From Streptomyces sp. R28 (GTDB lineage: Bacteria > Actinomycetota > Actinomycetes > Streptomycetales > Streptomycetaceae), in the NCBI RefSeq assembly GCF_041052385.1, contig NZ_CP163439.1:9723001-9787000 (forward strand): 64,000 bases of DNA, read 5' to 3'. Positions 8,463-17,545 of this stretch are shown here, piece after piece (the first letter of the stretch is position 1; every line of letters begins with the position of its first letter). The notes below the pieces were generated by a model. The model was not told the origin of the DNA. It worked only from the letters and a program-made list of their open reading frames with translations, and made no database searches. Position numbers and translations under genes: made by a program.

Positions 8463-9214
8463 GTGACTTCGAGGGCCTCAAGGCCCTGGTGACCGGTGGC
8501 GCCTCCGGCATCGGCCGGGCCACCGCGGAACTCCTCGCCGCACGCGGCGCCCAGGTCGCCGTCCTCGACCTGGACACCTCCTCGGTCGAGAAGCCGCTGC
8601 TCGCCTACCGCGCCGACGTCACCGACGACGCCTCCGTCCGCGAGGCCGTGGCCGCCGCCGTGGCCGACCTCGGCGGACTCGACGTCGTGGTCAACAACGC
8701 GGGCATCGGCGCCCAGGGCACCGTGGCCGACAACGACGACGAGGAGTGGCACCGCGTCCTCGACGTCAACGTGGTCGGCATGGTCCGCGTCGCCCGCGCC
8801 GCCCTGCCCCACCTGCGTGAGTCCTCCCACGCGGCGATCGTGAACACCTCGTCCATCGCGGCCACCGCGGGCCTGCCGCAGCGGGCGCTGTACAGCGCGA
8901 CCAAGGGGGCCGTGTACTCCCTGACGCTCGCCATGGCCGCCGACCACGTCCGCGAGGGCATTCGCGTGAACTGCGTCAACCCCGGTACCGCGGACACCCC
9001 GTGGATCGGCCGCCTCCTCGCCAAGGCCCCCGACCCGGCCGCCGAACGCGCCGCCCTGGAGGCCCGCCAGCCCACCGGCCGCCTCGTCTCGGCCGACGAG
9101 GTCGCGGGCGCCATCGCCTACCTGGCGAGCCCCCTCTCCGGCGCCACCACCGGCACCTCCCTCGCCGTCGACGGCGGCATGCAGGGCCTGCGTCTGAGGC
9201 CGGTGGGCCAGTGA
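8459..9214 (+). CDS. SDR oxidoreductase, probable 2-keto-3-deoxy-L-fuconate dehydrogenase
   Basis: 251 aa classical short-chain dehydrogenase. Rossmann motif TGGASGIG near residue 12, a DLD acidic residue after beta-2 pointing to NAD(H), NNAG near residue 80, catalytic Ser in NTSSIAA and YSATK as the Tyr/Lys pair, then VNPGTADTPW. In this operon the expected step is oxidation of the fuconate dehydratase product. Assignment to that step rests on context, because SDR substrate cannot be read from motifs. ATGA overlap upstream, GTGA overlap downstream. Confidence 0.85.
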   Translation: MSDFEGLKALVTGGASGIGRATAELLAARGAQVAVLDLDTSSVEKPLLAYRADVTDDASVREAVAAAVADLGGLDVVVNNAGIGAQGTVADNDDEEWHRVLDVNVVGMVRVARAALPHLRESSHAAIVNTSSIAATAGLPQRALYSATKGAVYSLTLAMAADHVREGIRVNCVNPGTADTPWIGRLLAKAPDPAAERAALEARQPTGRLVSADEVAGAIAYLASPLSGATTGTSLAVDGGMQGLRLRPVGQ

Positions 9215-10179
9215 CCACCCTGGGGACCAGCGGCGTCCCGGTCAGCGCGCTCGGCTTCGGCGCCGCCGTCATCGGCAACCTCTTCACCGAGGTGACCGAC
9301 GAGCAGGCGCACCAAGCCGTGACCGCGGCCTGGCAGTGCGGCATCCGCTACTTCGACACCGCCCCGCACTACGGCCTCGGACTGTCGGAACAGCGACTGG
9401 GGGAGGCCCTGAAGGCCTACCCGCGCTCCGAGTTCACGGTCTCCACCAAGGTCGGCCGCCGACTGGAACCGTCCACGGCCGGCGGCGACGACCTCGCCAA
9501 CTGCTTCGCGGTGCCCGCCACCCGCCGCCGCGTCTGGGACTTCAGCGCGGACGGCGTACGCCGCACCCTTGAGGCGAGCCTCGAACGGCTCGGCCTCGAC
9601 CGCGTGGACGTCGTCTACCTCCACGACCCCGACGACCACGCCGAACAAGCCTTCAACGAGGGCTACCCGGCCCTGGAGAAGCTCCGCTCCGAGGGGGTCG
9701 TGGGGGCGATCGGCGCCGGCATGAACCAGGCGGAGATGCTGACCCGCTTCGTCCGCGAGACCGACGTCGACGTCGTGCTGTGCGCGGGGCGTTACACCCT
9801 GCTCGACCAGAGCGCGCTCACCGAACTGCTGCCCGCCGCCGTCGAACGGGGCGTCTCCGTGGTGATCGGCGGCGCCTTCAACTCCGGTCTGCTGGCGGAC
9901 CCGAGACCGGACGTGACCTACAACTACGCCAAGGCCCCCGGCGACTTGCTGCACCGGGCCCTGCGCATGCGGGAGGTCGCCGAACGGCACGGCATCAGCC
10001 TGCGGGCCGCCGCCCTCGCCTTCTGCGCGGCCCACCCTGCCGTCGCGAGCGTCCTCGTAGGTGCCCGCTCGGCGGCCGAAGTCCAGGACGCGGCCGACCA
10101 GTTCGCCGCCCCGGTGCCCCCGGCCTTCTGGCAGGAGCTGCGCGACACCGGTCTCCTGACGGCCGAGGAGCCGACATGA
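9211..10179 (+). CDS. Aldo/keto reductase, probable L-fucose (aldose) 1-dehydrogenase
   Basis: 322 aa. AKR fold with the catalytic tetrad: Asp and Tyr in YFDTAPHYGLGLSE, Lys in VSTKVGR, His in VVYLHDPDD. It resembles the D-threo-aldose 1-dehydrogenase/L-fucose dehydrogenase group, which oxidises L-fucose to the lactone. The GTG start overlaps the SDR stop codon; the next gene starts in its last four bases (ATGA). It is the likely entry enzyme of the pathway, followed by mutarotase and lactonase genes. Confidence 0.85.
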   Translation: MTTLGTSGVPVSALGFGAAVIGNLFTEVTDEQAHQAVTAAWQCGIRYFDTAPHYGLGLSEQRLGEALKAYPRSEFTVSTKVGRRLEPSTAGGDDLANCFAVPATRRRVWDFSADGVRRTLEASLERLGLDRVDVVYLHDPDDHAEQAFNEGYPALEKLRSEGVVGAIGAGMNQAEMLTRFVRETDVDVVLCAGRYTLLDQSALTELLPAAVERGVSVVIGGAFNSGLLADPRPDVTYNYAKAPGDLLHRALRMREVAERHGISLRAAALAFCAAHPAVASVLVGARSAAEVQDAADQFAAPVPPAFWQELRDTGLLTAEEPT

Positions 10180-10490
10180 GAGTCGCCCTGCACACCAAGG
10201 TCCGCGCGGACCGCGTCGCCGAGTACGAGGTCGCCCACCGCGAGGTCCCGGTCGAGCTCACCGACGCGATCCGCGCCGCAGGTGCCACCTCCTGGACGAT
10301 CTGGCGCAGCGGCACCGACCTCTTCCACGTCCTGGAGTGCGAGGACTACGGCCGCCTGCTCGCCGAGCTGGAGAAACTGCCGGTCAACGTGGCCTGGCAG
10401 GCCCGCATGGCCGAACTGCTGGACGTCGTGCACGACTACTCCGGCGAGGGCGCCGACGCCGGCCTGCCCGTCGTATGGGAGCTGCCGTGA
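10176..10490 (+). CDS. L-rhamnose/L-fucose mutarotase family protein
   Basis: 104 aa, the length of the RhaM family (PF05336), a dimeric alpha-beta barrel that interconverts sugar anomers. Recognisable blocks are an N-terminal beta strand with LHTKVRADRVAEYEVAH, the central TSWTIWRSGTDLFHVLE and the C-terminal WQARMAELLD. It sits between the dehydrogenase and the lactonase and would supply the right anomer to the dehydrogenase. Which 6-deoxyhexose it acts on is inferred from the neighbours. Confidence 0.82.
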   Translation: MRVALHTKVRADRVAEYEVAHREVPVELTDAIRAAGATSWTIWRSGTDLFHVLECEDYGRLLAELEKLPVNVAWQARMAELLDVVHDYSGEGADAGLPVVWELP

Positions 10491-11320
10491 CCGTTGACGC
10501 CCACTTCCACGTCTGGGACCTGTCGGTACGGGACCAGGACTGGATCGACGAACACAGCCCGCTGCGACGGAACTTCACGATCGAGGACCTCGCACCCGAG
10601 ACCCGCGCGGCAGGAGTCGACCGCGCGGTCCTCGTCCAGACGATCACCGTGCCCGAGGAGACCCCGGAGTTCCTGTCCCTCGCCGCCGAGCACGAGCTGA
10701 TCGCGGGCGTCGTCGGCTGGACCGACCTCACCCGCCCGGACATCGCCGACGAGCTGGCCCGCCTGCGGGAACTGCCCGGCGCCCAGTACCTCAAGGGCAT
10801 CCGCCACCAGGTGCAGGGCGAGCCGGATGCGGAGTGGCTGCTGCGTGCGGACGTACGGCGCGGACTGGCGGCCGTGGCCGACGCCGGGTTGGTCTACGAC
10901 CTGGTCGTACTGCCCCACCAGCTGCCGGCCTGCGTCAAGGCCGCCGCGGACCACCCCGACCTCACCTTCGTCCTGGACCACCTCGGCAAACCGCCCATCG
11001 CCTCCGGCGAGCGGGAACCGTGGGAGAGCGCCGTCCGTTCCCTGGCCGCCCTCTCCCACACCGTCTGCAAACTCTCCGGCATGATCACCGAGGCCGACCT
11101 CGACTCCTGGACCGTCGACGACCTGCGCCCGTACGCCGAGGCGGTCCTGGACGCCTTCGGCCCGCAGCGGCTGATGTTCGGCTCGGACTGGCCGGTGTGC
11201 ACGCCGGCGGCGCCGTACGGCGACGCGGTGTCCGTGGCGCGGGAGCTGACCGGCGGTCTCGACGCGGCCGGGCGTGCGGACGTCTTCGCGGGCACGGCCA
11301 CCCGCGTGTACGGCCTTTGA
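10487..11320 (+). CDS. Amidohydrolase-2 family, probable L-fuconolactonase
   Basis: 277 aa, TIM-barrel amidohydrolase (PF04909). N-terminal DAHFHVWDL replaces the HxH site, then LKGIRHQVQGEP, FVLDHLGKPP and the C-terminal MFGSDWPVCTP, all typical of the lactonase subgroup. It should open the lactone made by the aldo-keto reductase to L-fuconate. GTG at 10487 gives a 4-nt overlap with the mutarotase gene; an ATG 12 bp upstream at 10475 is the alternative. Last gene of the operon. Confidence 0.87.
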   Translation: MTVDAHFHVWDLSVRDQDWIDEHSPLRRNFTIEDLAPETRAAGVDRAVLVQTITVPEETPEFLSLAAEHELIAGVVGWTDLTRPDIADELARLRELPGAQYLKGIRHQVQGEPDAEWLLRADVRRGLAAVADAGLVYDLVVLPHQLPACVKAAADHPDLTFVLDHLGKPPIASGEREPWESAVRSLAALSHTVCKLSGMITEADLDSWTVDDLRPYAEAVLDAFGPQRLMFGSDWPVCTPAAPYGDAVSVARELTGGLDAAGRADVFAGTATRVYGL

Positions 11321-11453
11321 CCTCAGCCCCCCGAGCCGCAGGGCGGGGGCAGAAGTGCCGAGGAAATATACGTCTCGTCCGGCTTCATCCTTACTTGTCG
11401 GGTCCTCGCTGCGGCGTTAGCTTCGTCCCCAACTCAAGGGAATCGGGGGCGAC

Positions 11454-12350
11454 ATGGCGGACGGGCAACCCATCATCCAGGGCTCGGGCGCGTGGAAGAA
11501 CAACGCCGAGGACAGCGCCACGTCGTTGGTGAACGACGCGAAGGGACGAGCCGACGGAACCGGTCTGTACCTCTTCGGGGCTCAGTCCGGCACGCAATCC
11601 CCCGGAGGTGACGGCCTCTACAGCGTCTCCTTCAAGGGCAGCGCCGTGCGGGGCTACAGCTACGAGGGCGACGGGGTCTACGGCGCCTCGCGCAGGAGCG
11701 GCTCCGGTGTGCACGGCGTCTCCTCGTCGGGGACCGCGGTCTACGGCGAGGACACGGGCGCCGGCACCGGCGTCCACGGACAGGCCCCGGGCGGGCTCGG
11801 CGTCCGCGGCACCGGTTCCGGCACCGGAGTCGTCGGCGAGGCGATCGACCAGCGGGGCTTCGGGGTCCAGGGCTACAACCGCCATGGCCTGGAGGGCGGT
11901 TACGGCGTGTTCGGCTTCGCCGGCGTCGGGGTGTGGGGCGACGGAAGGATCGGCGTCACCGGTCGCGGCGTCAGTGACTACGGCATCGGCGTCGAGGGCG
12001 ACGGCCTCGGCCAGGGCGCGATCGGAGTGTTCGGCGCCACGTCGGCAACCTCCGGCGGTGTCGGCGTGTACGCCACCGCGGCGAACTCCGGATCCACCGC
12101 GCTCCAGGTTCAGGGAACCGCCGTCTTCAGCTCCAGCGGCCGCGCAGTCGTCCCGGCGGGCAGGGACCGGTTCACCGTGACCGGGCCGACCATCGGGCCG
12201 GCGAGCATGGTCCTCGCCACCGTTCAGGAGGACAAGCGCGGCGTGGCCGTACGCGCCGCCGTCCCTGATCCGGCGGCCGGTTCGTTCACTGTTGTCCTCA
12301 CCCAGGCGTCCCCGACAGAAACGGCAGTGGCATGGTTCGTGATCAACTGA
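11454..12350 (+). CDS. Gly/Val repeat protein, predicted beta-solenoid, unknown function
   Basis: 298 aa, not recognised. Residues about 45-220 consist of roughly a dozen short repeats around G-x-G-V-x-G (GDGVYG, GSGVHG, GTGVHG, GLGVRG, GTGVVG, GFGVQG, GGYGVFG, GIGVEG), a pattern that would wind into a narrow beta-solenoid like parts of phage tail fibres. The last 75 residues (GRDRFTVTGP onwards, ending in VAWFVIN) form a non-repetitive cap with alternating strand pattern. No signal peptide or membrane segment is visible. The gene stands alone, with its own 133-bp leader. A surface or assembly role is only a guess. Confidence 0.7.
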   Translation: MADGQPIIQGSGAWKNNAEDSATSLVNDAKGRADGTGLYLFGAQSGTQSPGGDGLYSVSFKGSAVRGYSYEGDGVYGASRRSGSGVHGVSSSGTAVYGEDTGAGTGVHGQAPGGLGVRGTGSGTGVVGEAIDQRGFGVQGYNRHGLEGGYGVFGFAGVGVWGDGRIGVTGRGVSDYGIGVEGDGLGQGAIGVFGATSATSGGVGVYATAANSGSTALQVQGTAVFSSSGRAVVPAGRDRFTVTGPTIGPASMVLATVQEDKRGVAVRAAVPDPAAGSFTVVLTQASPTETAVAWFVIN

Positions 12351-12500
12351 ACGGCGGCGTTCCGCGACCCGTCTCTCCGGGCGAGGAACGTACCCGGCCG
12401 GAGCCCGCGTCCACGCCCGCCGAGGCGACTCCTCCCGCGGGCATGCCGACGGCGCTCGTACCCCTGTCGGCTTCCCTCCTCGTGGGAAGGCAGGCCCCCG

Positions 12501-13922
12501 TCAGCTCCGCTGAGCCACCCCAGCCAACCGGGTAGGCGGCAGATACTCCCGCACATATGTGCGCTCCCAGCACGCGCCCGTCTCCCGCAGCTCACGCCAG
12601 GTCGTGTAGCGGTAGCGGAAGAGGCGGGCGCGTACATAGCGGGGCGGGGCGTCCGGCGGGAACGGCGAGCGGCGCAGGAGCTTCAGCGTATCGCGGTCGT
12701 TCTCCAGGAGCCGCTCCATCAGCGTGCCGAACCACGACCCCGCATACGCGGGCGACAGGGCGGCGAACCACATCAGCCAGTCCAGCCGCAGATGGTACGG
12801 CGCGAACTGCCGCGGCCAGTGCCGGGGATCGCCCGGCTTGCCCTTGAACTCGTACTCCCGCCAGTCCGAGTCCTCGCGCGGCACGTCGTCGGCGGTGCCC
12901 TCGATCACCACCTCGTACCGGGTCCGGCTGACGCTGCCGAACGCACCGTAGGTGTTGACCAGATGGAGTGGGTCGAAGGAGCGGTTCATGACCTGGCGGC
13001 GGGAGATCATGTTGGCGACCGGGTGGTAGCTCAGGACCAGGAGCAGCGCGGCGACCGCCAGGACCACGACCTCGTACCACAGCGGCGCGTCCGGCACGGA
13101 CGGCGGATCGCTGGGCCACCGCACCGCCGACAGGGCCAGCACGATGGTGATCCAGTTCAGCCAGGAGAAGTTGCCCGACAGGACCAGCCACAGCTGGGTC
13201 GCGAGCATCAGCGAGGCGGCGGCCGTCGCGATCGGCTGCGGGGTGAAGAGGAGTACCGGCACGACGAGTTGGGTGACGTGGTTGGCGGCCACCTCGACGC
13301 GGTGCAGCGGCTTCGGCAGATGGTGGAAGAACCAGCTCAGCGGGCCCGGCATCGGCTGGGTCTCGTGGTGGTGGTCCAGGCAGGTCAGCTTCCGCCAGCA
13401 GGCGTCGCCGCGCATCTTGATCAGGCCCGCGCCGAACTCGACGCGGAACAGGATCCAGCGCAGCAGGAACAGCACCACGATCGGCGGCGCCACCTCGTCG
13501 TTGCCCAGGAACACGGCGAGGAAGCCGACCTCCAGCAACAGGGACTCCCAGCCGAACGAGTACCAGGTCTGGCCGACGTTCACGATCGACAGATACAGCG
13601 CCCATGGGATTAGCCACAGCAGCATGGCGCCCCACAGGGGGACCGCGTTGTCCAGCCCGGCCAGCAGCGCCGCCGACACCGCGCAGCCCGACCAGGCGCA
13701 GGCGGCGAAGAACCGGTCCGAGTAGTGCAGTTGGAAGATGCTCGGGGCGGCCTTGAAGGGCACCCGCGCGACGAAGTGCGGCACGGGCAGCATGCCGCGC
13801 TCACCCATCAGCGCCCGGAACTGCAGGGCCGCCGTCAGGAACGCGACGAGGTACACGCCGGCCAGAGCCCGCTGGAAGACCAGCCGGCTCGTCCAGTAGT
13901 CCGGTGCGATGAACCACTCCAC
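12501..13922 (-). CDS. Lipase maturation factor family membrane protein
   Basis: 473 aa integral membrane protein of the LMF1/LMF2 family (PF06762). About eight membrane helices are visible in the first 320 residues, with the family landmarks FGWESLLLEVGFLAVF, LLRWILFRVEFGAGLIKMRGD, CWRKLTCLDHHHETQPMP and NHVTQLVVPVLLFTPQP; the C-terminal soluble part contains YEFKGKPGDPRHWPRQFAPYHLRLDWLMWFAAL. Eukaryotic members help lipases fold in the ER; the bacterial role is not established. It diverges from the lipoprotein gene at 14042. Confidence 0.9.
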   Translation of the reverse strand: MEWFIAPDYWTSRLVFQRALAGVYLVAFLTAALQFRALMGERGMLPVPHFVARVPFKAAPSIFQLHYSDRFFAACAWSGCAVSAALLAGLDNAVPLWGAMLLWLIPWALYLSIVNVGQTWYSFGWESLLLEVGFLAVFLGNDEVAPPIVVLFLLRWILFRVEFGAGLIKMRGDACWRKLTCLDHHHETQPMPGPLSWFFHHLPKPLHRVEVAANHVTQLVVPVLLFTPQPIATAAASLMLATQLWLVLSGNFSWLNWITIVLALSAVRWPSDPPSVPDAPLWYEVVVLAVAALLLVLSYHPVANMISRRQVMNRSFDPLHLVNTYGAFGSVSRTRYEVVIEGTADDVPREDSDWREYEFKGKPGDPRHWPRQFAPYHLRLDWLMWFAALSPAYAGSWFGTLMERLLENDRDTLKLLRRSPFPPDAPPRYVRARLFRYRYTTWRELRETGACWERTYVREYLPPTRLAGVAQRS

Positions 13923-14041
13923 GGCCGCGCGCTCCTTTCCTCATTGTCGCGCCGATGACCCCGGGGAGACCCCGGTGACTCTGCGTATACCACCTCTCCG
14001 CTTGCGTAACCCAAGTGAGTGAAGCAGACAATAGTGGCGAA

Positions 14042-15310
14042 ATGTCTGATAACCGGCGAGAGGACGTGGTGCGGACACTCACCGGAACCATCGTCACGGC
14101 CTGCGCGCTCTCGGCGGCGCTCGCCGTCGCCGGCTGCGGCGCCGGGAGCGACGGGGACACGGAAGCGGGCTCGGACGTGTTCCTCCAGCCCGCCGCGGAC
14201 CAGGGGCCGGATCCCTTCACCGACTCCACGGCGACCTCGACCGTCGCCCGGTCGCCGCTCACCCGAACGCCGAGGCAGGCGCGCCCGGGGCGGGCCGGGC
14301 TCCGGTCCCTGTCCGGTGAGACGCCCGGTCTGTACGGCGGTACCCGGGGCGCCGCCAGCTGTGATGTGCTGCGGCAGATCGACCGGCTCACCGCCGACCG
14401 GGCCAGGGGCCGTGTCTTCGCCCGGACCGCCGGCATCTCCCAGGCGTCGATCCCCGGCTATCTGCGCGGACTGACCTCGGTCGTGCTGCGTGCCGACACC
14501 CGGGTCACCAACCACGGGTTCCGCGACGGCAGGGAGACGGGCTACCAGTCCGTCCTGCAGGCGGGCACCGCCGTCCTCGTCGACAGCCGCGGTGTGCCGC
14601 GTGTCCGCTGCGCCTGCGGCAATCCACTCGCCCCGCCCGTCGGCCTGCGGGGCAAACCCGGCACCAGCGGCCGGGCCTGGTCCGGGTACCGGCCGAACCA
14701 GGTGATCGTGGTGGCCCCGACGCCGCAGGTGATCACCGACATCACGATCATCGACATCGCCGACAGCACCTGGATCGAACGGCCGATCGGTCATCGGGGC
14801 CACGACCGCGACCATGTCGTACGGCCGCCGAAGCCGGTGCCCCCGACCCTGGTCCCACACCCGCACGACAGCGCCTCCGACGCCTCGCCCGGCGAGGGCA
14901 GCGCGTCCCCCTCGCACGAGTCGCCGACCGACTGCGCGCCCCCGACGGTCACCGCCACCCCCGGCGCCACCGACGGGCCGCCGAAGAAGACCCCGGCGGC
15001 CGCGGCGGGCGGGGTGGACACCGCTCCCGCCGACTGCCCCTCGGCCACCATCACGGCGTCGCCCCCGCCGGCCGACCCCGGCCGTACGCCCGAGTCGCCG
15101 GAGCCCCCCGAGGAGCCCGACCCCGCCGACTCGCGGACGGAACCGGAGACCTCCCCGGACTCCTCGCCCTCCCGGGACGCCCCCGAGAAGACCGGCCCCG
15201 AGGCGGTCCCCGACACCCCCGACATCCCCGACGGCGGCGGGCTCATCCCCGACGAACCGGGCACCTCCGACAGCATCTTCGGGAGCCCCACCGACGTCTT
15301 CGACGGCTGA
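14042..15310 (+). CDS. Secreted lipoprotein with Pro/Asp/Ser-rich C-terminus (DUF6777-like)
   Basis: 422 aa. A signal peptide ends in the lipobox ALAVAGC near residue 30. A folded region at about residues 85-230 (SCDVLRQIDRL, SQASIPGYLRGLTSVVLRADTRVTNHG, CACGNPLAPP, ITIIDIADS) resembles a domain I associate with Streptomyces DUF6777 proteins. The remaining 180 residues are disordered, rich in Pro, Ser, Asp, Glu and Thr, as in a cell-wall spacer. ATG at 14042 chosen; a GTG at 14015 gives nine more residues. The leader has only a weak Shine-Dalgarno sequence (GGCGA). Function unknown. Confidence 0.75.
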   Translation: MSDNRREDVVRTLTGTIVTACALSAALAVAGCGAGSDGDTEAGSDVFLQPAADQGPDPFTDSTATSTVARSPLTRTPRQARPGRAGLRSLSGETPGLYGGTRGAASCDVLRQIDRLTADRARGRVFARTAGISQASIPGYLRGLTSVVLRADTRVTNHGFRDGRETGYQSVLQAGTAVLVDSRGVPRVRCACGNPLAPPVGLRGKPGTSGRAWSGYRPNQVIVVAPTPQVITDITIIDIADSTWIERPIGHRGHDRDHVVRPPKPVPPTLVPHPHDSASDASPGEGSASPSHESPTDCAPPTVTATPGATDGPPKKTPAAAAGGVDTAPADCPSATITASPPPADPGRTPESPEPPEEPDPADSRTEPETSPDSSPSRDAPEKTGPEAVPDTPDIPDGGGLIPDEPGTSDSIFGSPTDVFDG

Positions 15311-15399
15311 CCGACACAGGTGCGACGACCCGCCCGCCGATCGCGGGCAGTTCCGTCGCCCCAGTCGAAGATTCCGGCAAATCCTGGCAAGGTGGCCCC

Positions 15400-17475
15400 A
15401 TGGTTGATCGGGGAGCGAGCGCCCTGTCACTCCCGGACGACTGGCCCGCCCACCCGGATCCGATCCTGGCGCTCAACCGCATGGGCAGTTTCGACTGGGA
15501 CCTGGACACCGGTCTGTTCCACATGGACGCCCAGGCCCACGAGGTCTTCGACCTGCGCCCCGACGAATACGACGGACACCCCACGACCCTGGCGATCCGG
15601 GTGCCGCCACCGGAGGCCTACCGGCTGGACGGCCTGGTCTCCCAGGCCATGAAGGACGGCAGCGAGAACTACGGCGCCTACTTCCGTATCCGCCGCCGCG
15701 ACGGCACGCTGCGCTGGACCCACACCCAGGGCTACATCCGCCGTGACGAGACGGGCCGCCCGCGTCGCATCATCGGCATCGTCCGCGACGCCACCGACGA
15801 ACTCGCCGAGAGCGAGGAGCGGCGCGAGCAGGCGGCCGAGGACGAGGCCCGCCGGCAGCAGACCAGCGTCGTCCAGCTCACCACGGCCGCCCTCGCGCAC
15901 GCCCGCACCGTCCAGGACGTCATCGACGTCCTCAAGGACACCCACGGTCTGAGCAACCTCGGCGCCACCAGCCTGGTCATGGGCCTGGTCGAGGCCGGCC
16001 GCATCCGGCTGGTCGCCGAGGGCCCCGTGGGCAGCTTCGTCCCCGGGACCCGGGTCACCCGGATCGACGAGCAGTACCCGATGAGCGAGGTCGTACGGAC
16101 CCTGAGCCCGCGCTTCATCGAGTCGCCGGAGGAGTTCGCGGACCGCTACCCGATCCTGTGGCCGCACATCACCGACCTGAGCATCACGGCCGCCGCCTAC
16201 CTGCCGCTGATCGCCCAGGCCCGGCCGATCGGCGCCATCGGCCTGCTCTACAGCGACCGGGGCGGGTTCTCCGCCGAGGACCGCAATGTGCTCGTCGCCC
16301 TCGGCAGCAGCATCGCGCAGAGCCTGCAGCGGGCCATGTTCTACGAGCAGGAGAAGGACCTCGCCACCGGCCTGCAGCAGGCCATGCTGCCGCGCACCAT
16401 CCCCAGCGTGTCCGGCGCCGACGTCGCCGTCCGCTACCGCTCGGCCTCCCTCGGCCGGGACGTCGGCGGCGACTGGTACGACCTGATCCCGCTGCCGGGC
16501 GGCCGGGTCGGCGCCGTCATCGGCGATGTCCAGGGCCATGACACACACGCCGCCGCCGTCATGGGGCAGCTGCGTATCGTCCTGCGCGCCTACGCCGCCG
16601 AGGGGCACACCCCGGCCACGGTGATGGCCCGCGCCTCCGTGTTCCTGCACGAGCTGGACACCGACCGCTTCGCGACCTGCCTGTACGCGGAGGCCGACCT
16701 GTCCACCGGAGTCGTGCAGGTGGTCCGGGCCGGCCACATCGACCCGCTGCTGCGGGCACCCGGCGGCGCCTGCCGTCGCGTCCCGGTCGAGGGCGGGCTG
16801 CCGCTCGGCCTGTCCGCGGAGTTCGGGCGGCTCGAATACCCCGTCGCCACCATCGAGCTGGATTCCGACCACACCCTCCTGCTGTGCACCGACGGCCTGG
16901 TCGAACAGCCCGGCGCCGACCTCGACGACGGCATGCAGACGCTCACCGCGCTCATCGCCACCGGCCCGGACGACGTACGCGACCTCGCGGACCGTCTCAT
17001 CGACGTGGCCGAGGAGCGGGGCGGCGAAGACGACGTGGCCCTGCTCCTGCTGCGCCGCAGCGTCGTGGACGCCCCCCAGTCCGGCGGCCGCCTCCAGCAG
17101 CATGTCGCCCCCGGCGACCCCCAGGCCCTCACCGGAGCCCGGCACATGATCCGCGCCGCCGTGCGTGCCTGGGGCGCGGTCGACCGGGCCGACGAGATCG
17201 AACTGGTCGCCGACGAGCTGATCACCAACGCCCTGATGCACACCGAGGGCTCCGCCATCGTGACCCTGCGGGTCCTCACCGGCTCCGAACGCCGGCTGCG
17301 CGTCGAGGTCGAGGACTCCTCCAGCGCCCTGCCACGCCGTCGCGAGGCGGGGGAGTCCGGCGTCTCCGGGCGCGGTCTGCTCCTCGTCGACCTGCTCACG
17401 GACGTGTGGGGCGTGGACGCCCGGGGCGGCGGCAAGGCCGTTTGGTGCGAGTTCCTGGTGCCGGAGCGCTCCTGA
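15400..17475 (+). CDS. PP2C/SpoIIE phosphatase with PAS, GAF and HATPase domains
   Basis: 691 aa cytoplasmic regulator. Order of domains: PAS at about 20-130 (GSFDWDLDTG to IIGIVRDATDE), GAF at about 150-310, SpoIIE-type phosphatase at about 325-550 with metal-site motifs DVGGDWYDLIPL, GDVQGHD and LCTDGLVEQPG, and an anti-sigma-factor-like HATPase at about 570-690 (ELVADELITNALMHT, GRGLLLVDLL). Such proteins dephosphorylate anti-anti-sigma factors and may also bind the sigma factor through the kinase-like end. No partner gene is adjacent. Streptomyces carry dozens of these, so a specific target cannot be named. Confidence 0.92.
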   Translation: MVDRGASALSLPDDWPAHPDPILALNRMGSFDWDLDTGLFHMDAQAHEVFDLRPDEYDGHPTTLAIRVPPPEAYRLDGLVSQAMKDGSENYGAYFRIRRRDGTLRWTHTQGYIRRDETGRPRRIIGIVRDATDELAESEERREQAAEDEARRQQTSVVQLTTAALAHARTVQDVIDVLKDTHGLSNLGATSLVMGLVEAGRIRLVAEGPVGSFVPGTRVTRIDEQYPMSEVVRTLSPRFIESPEEFADRYPILWPHITDLSITAAAYLPLIAQARPIGAIGLLYSDRGGFSAEDRNVLVALGSSIAQSLQRAMFYEQEKDLATGLQQAMLPRTIPSVSGADVAVRYRSASLGRDVGGDWYDLIPLPGGRVGAVIGDVQGHDTHAAAVMGQLRIVLRAYAAEGHTPATVMARASVFLHELDTDRFATCLYAEADLSTGVVQVVRAGHIDPLLRAPGGACRRVPVEGGLPLGLSAEFGRLEYPVATIELDSDHTLLLCTDGLVEQPGADLDDGMQTLTALIATGPDDVRDLADRLIDVAEERGGEDDVALLLLRRSVVDAPQSGGRLQQHVAPGDPQALTGARHMIRAAVRAWGAVDRADEIELVADELITNALMHTEGSAIVTLRVLTGSERRLRVEVEDSSSALPRRREAGESGVSGRGLLLVDLLTDVWGVDARGGGKAVWCEFLVPERS

Positions 17476-17545
17476 CGCCGTACGCCGTGGAGGGGCGTGA
17501 GCTGAGCCGCCTGGCGCTGTCGGTCCCGGGTGGCACTCTGGACCT

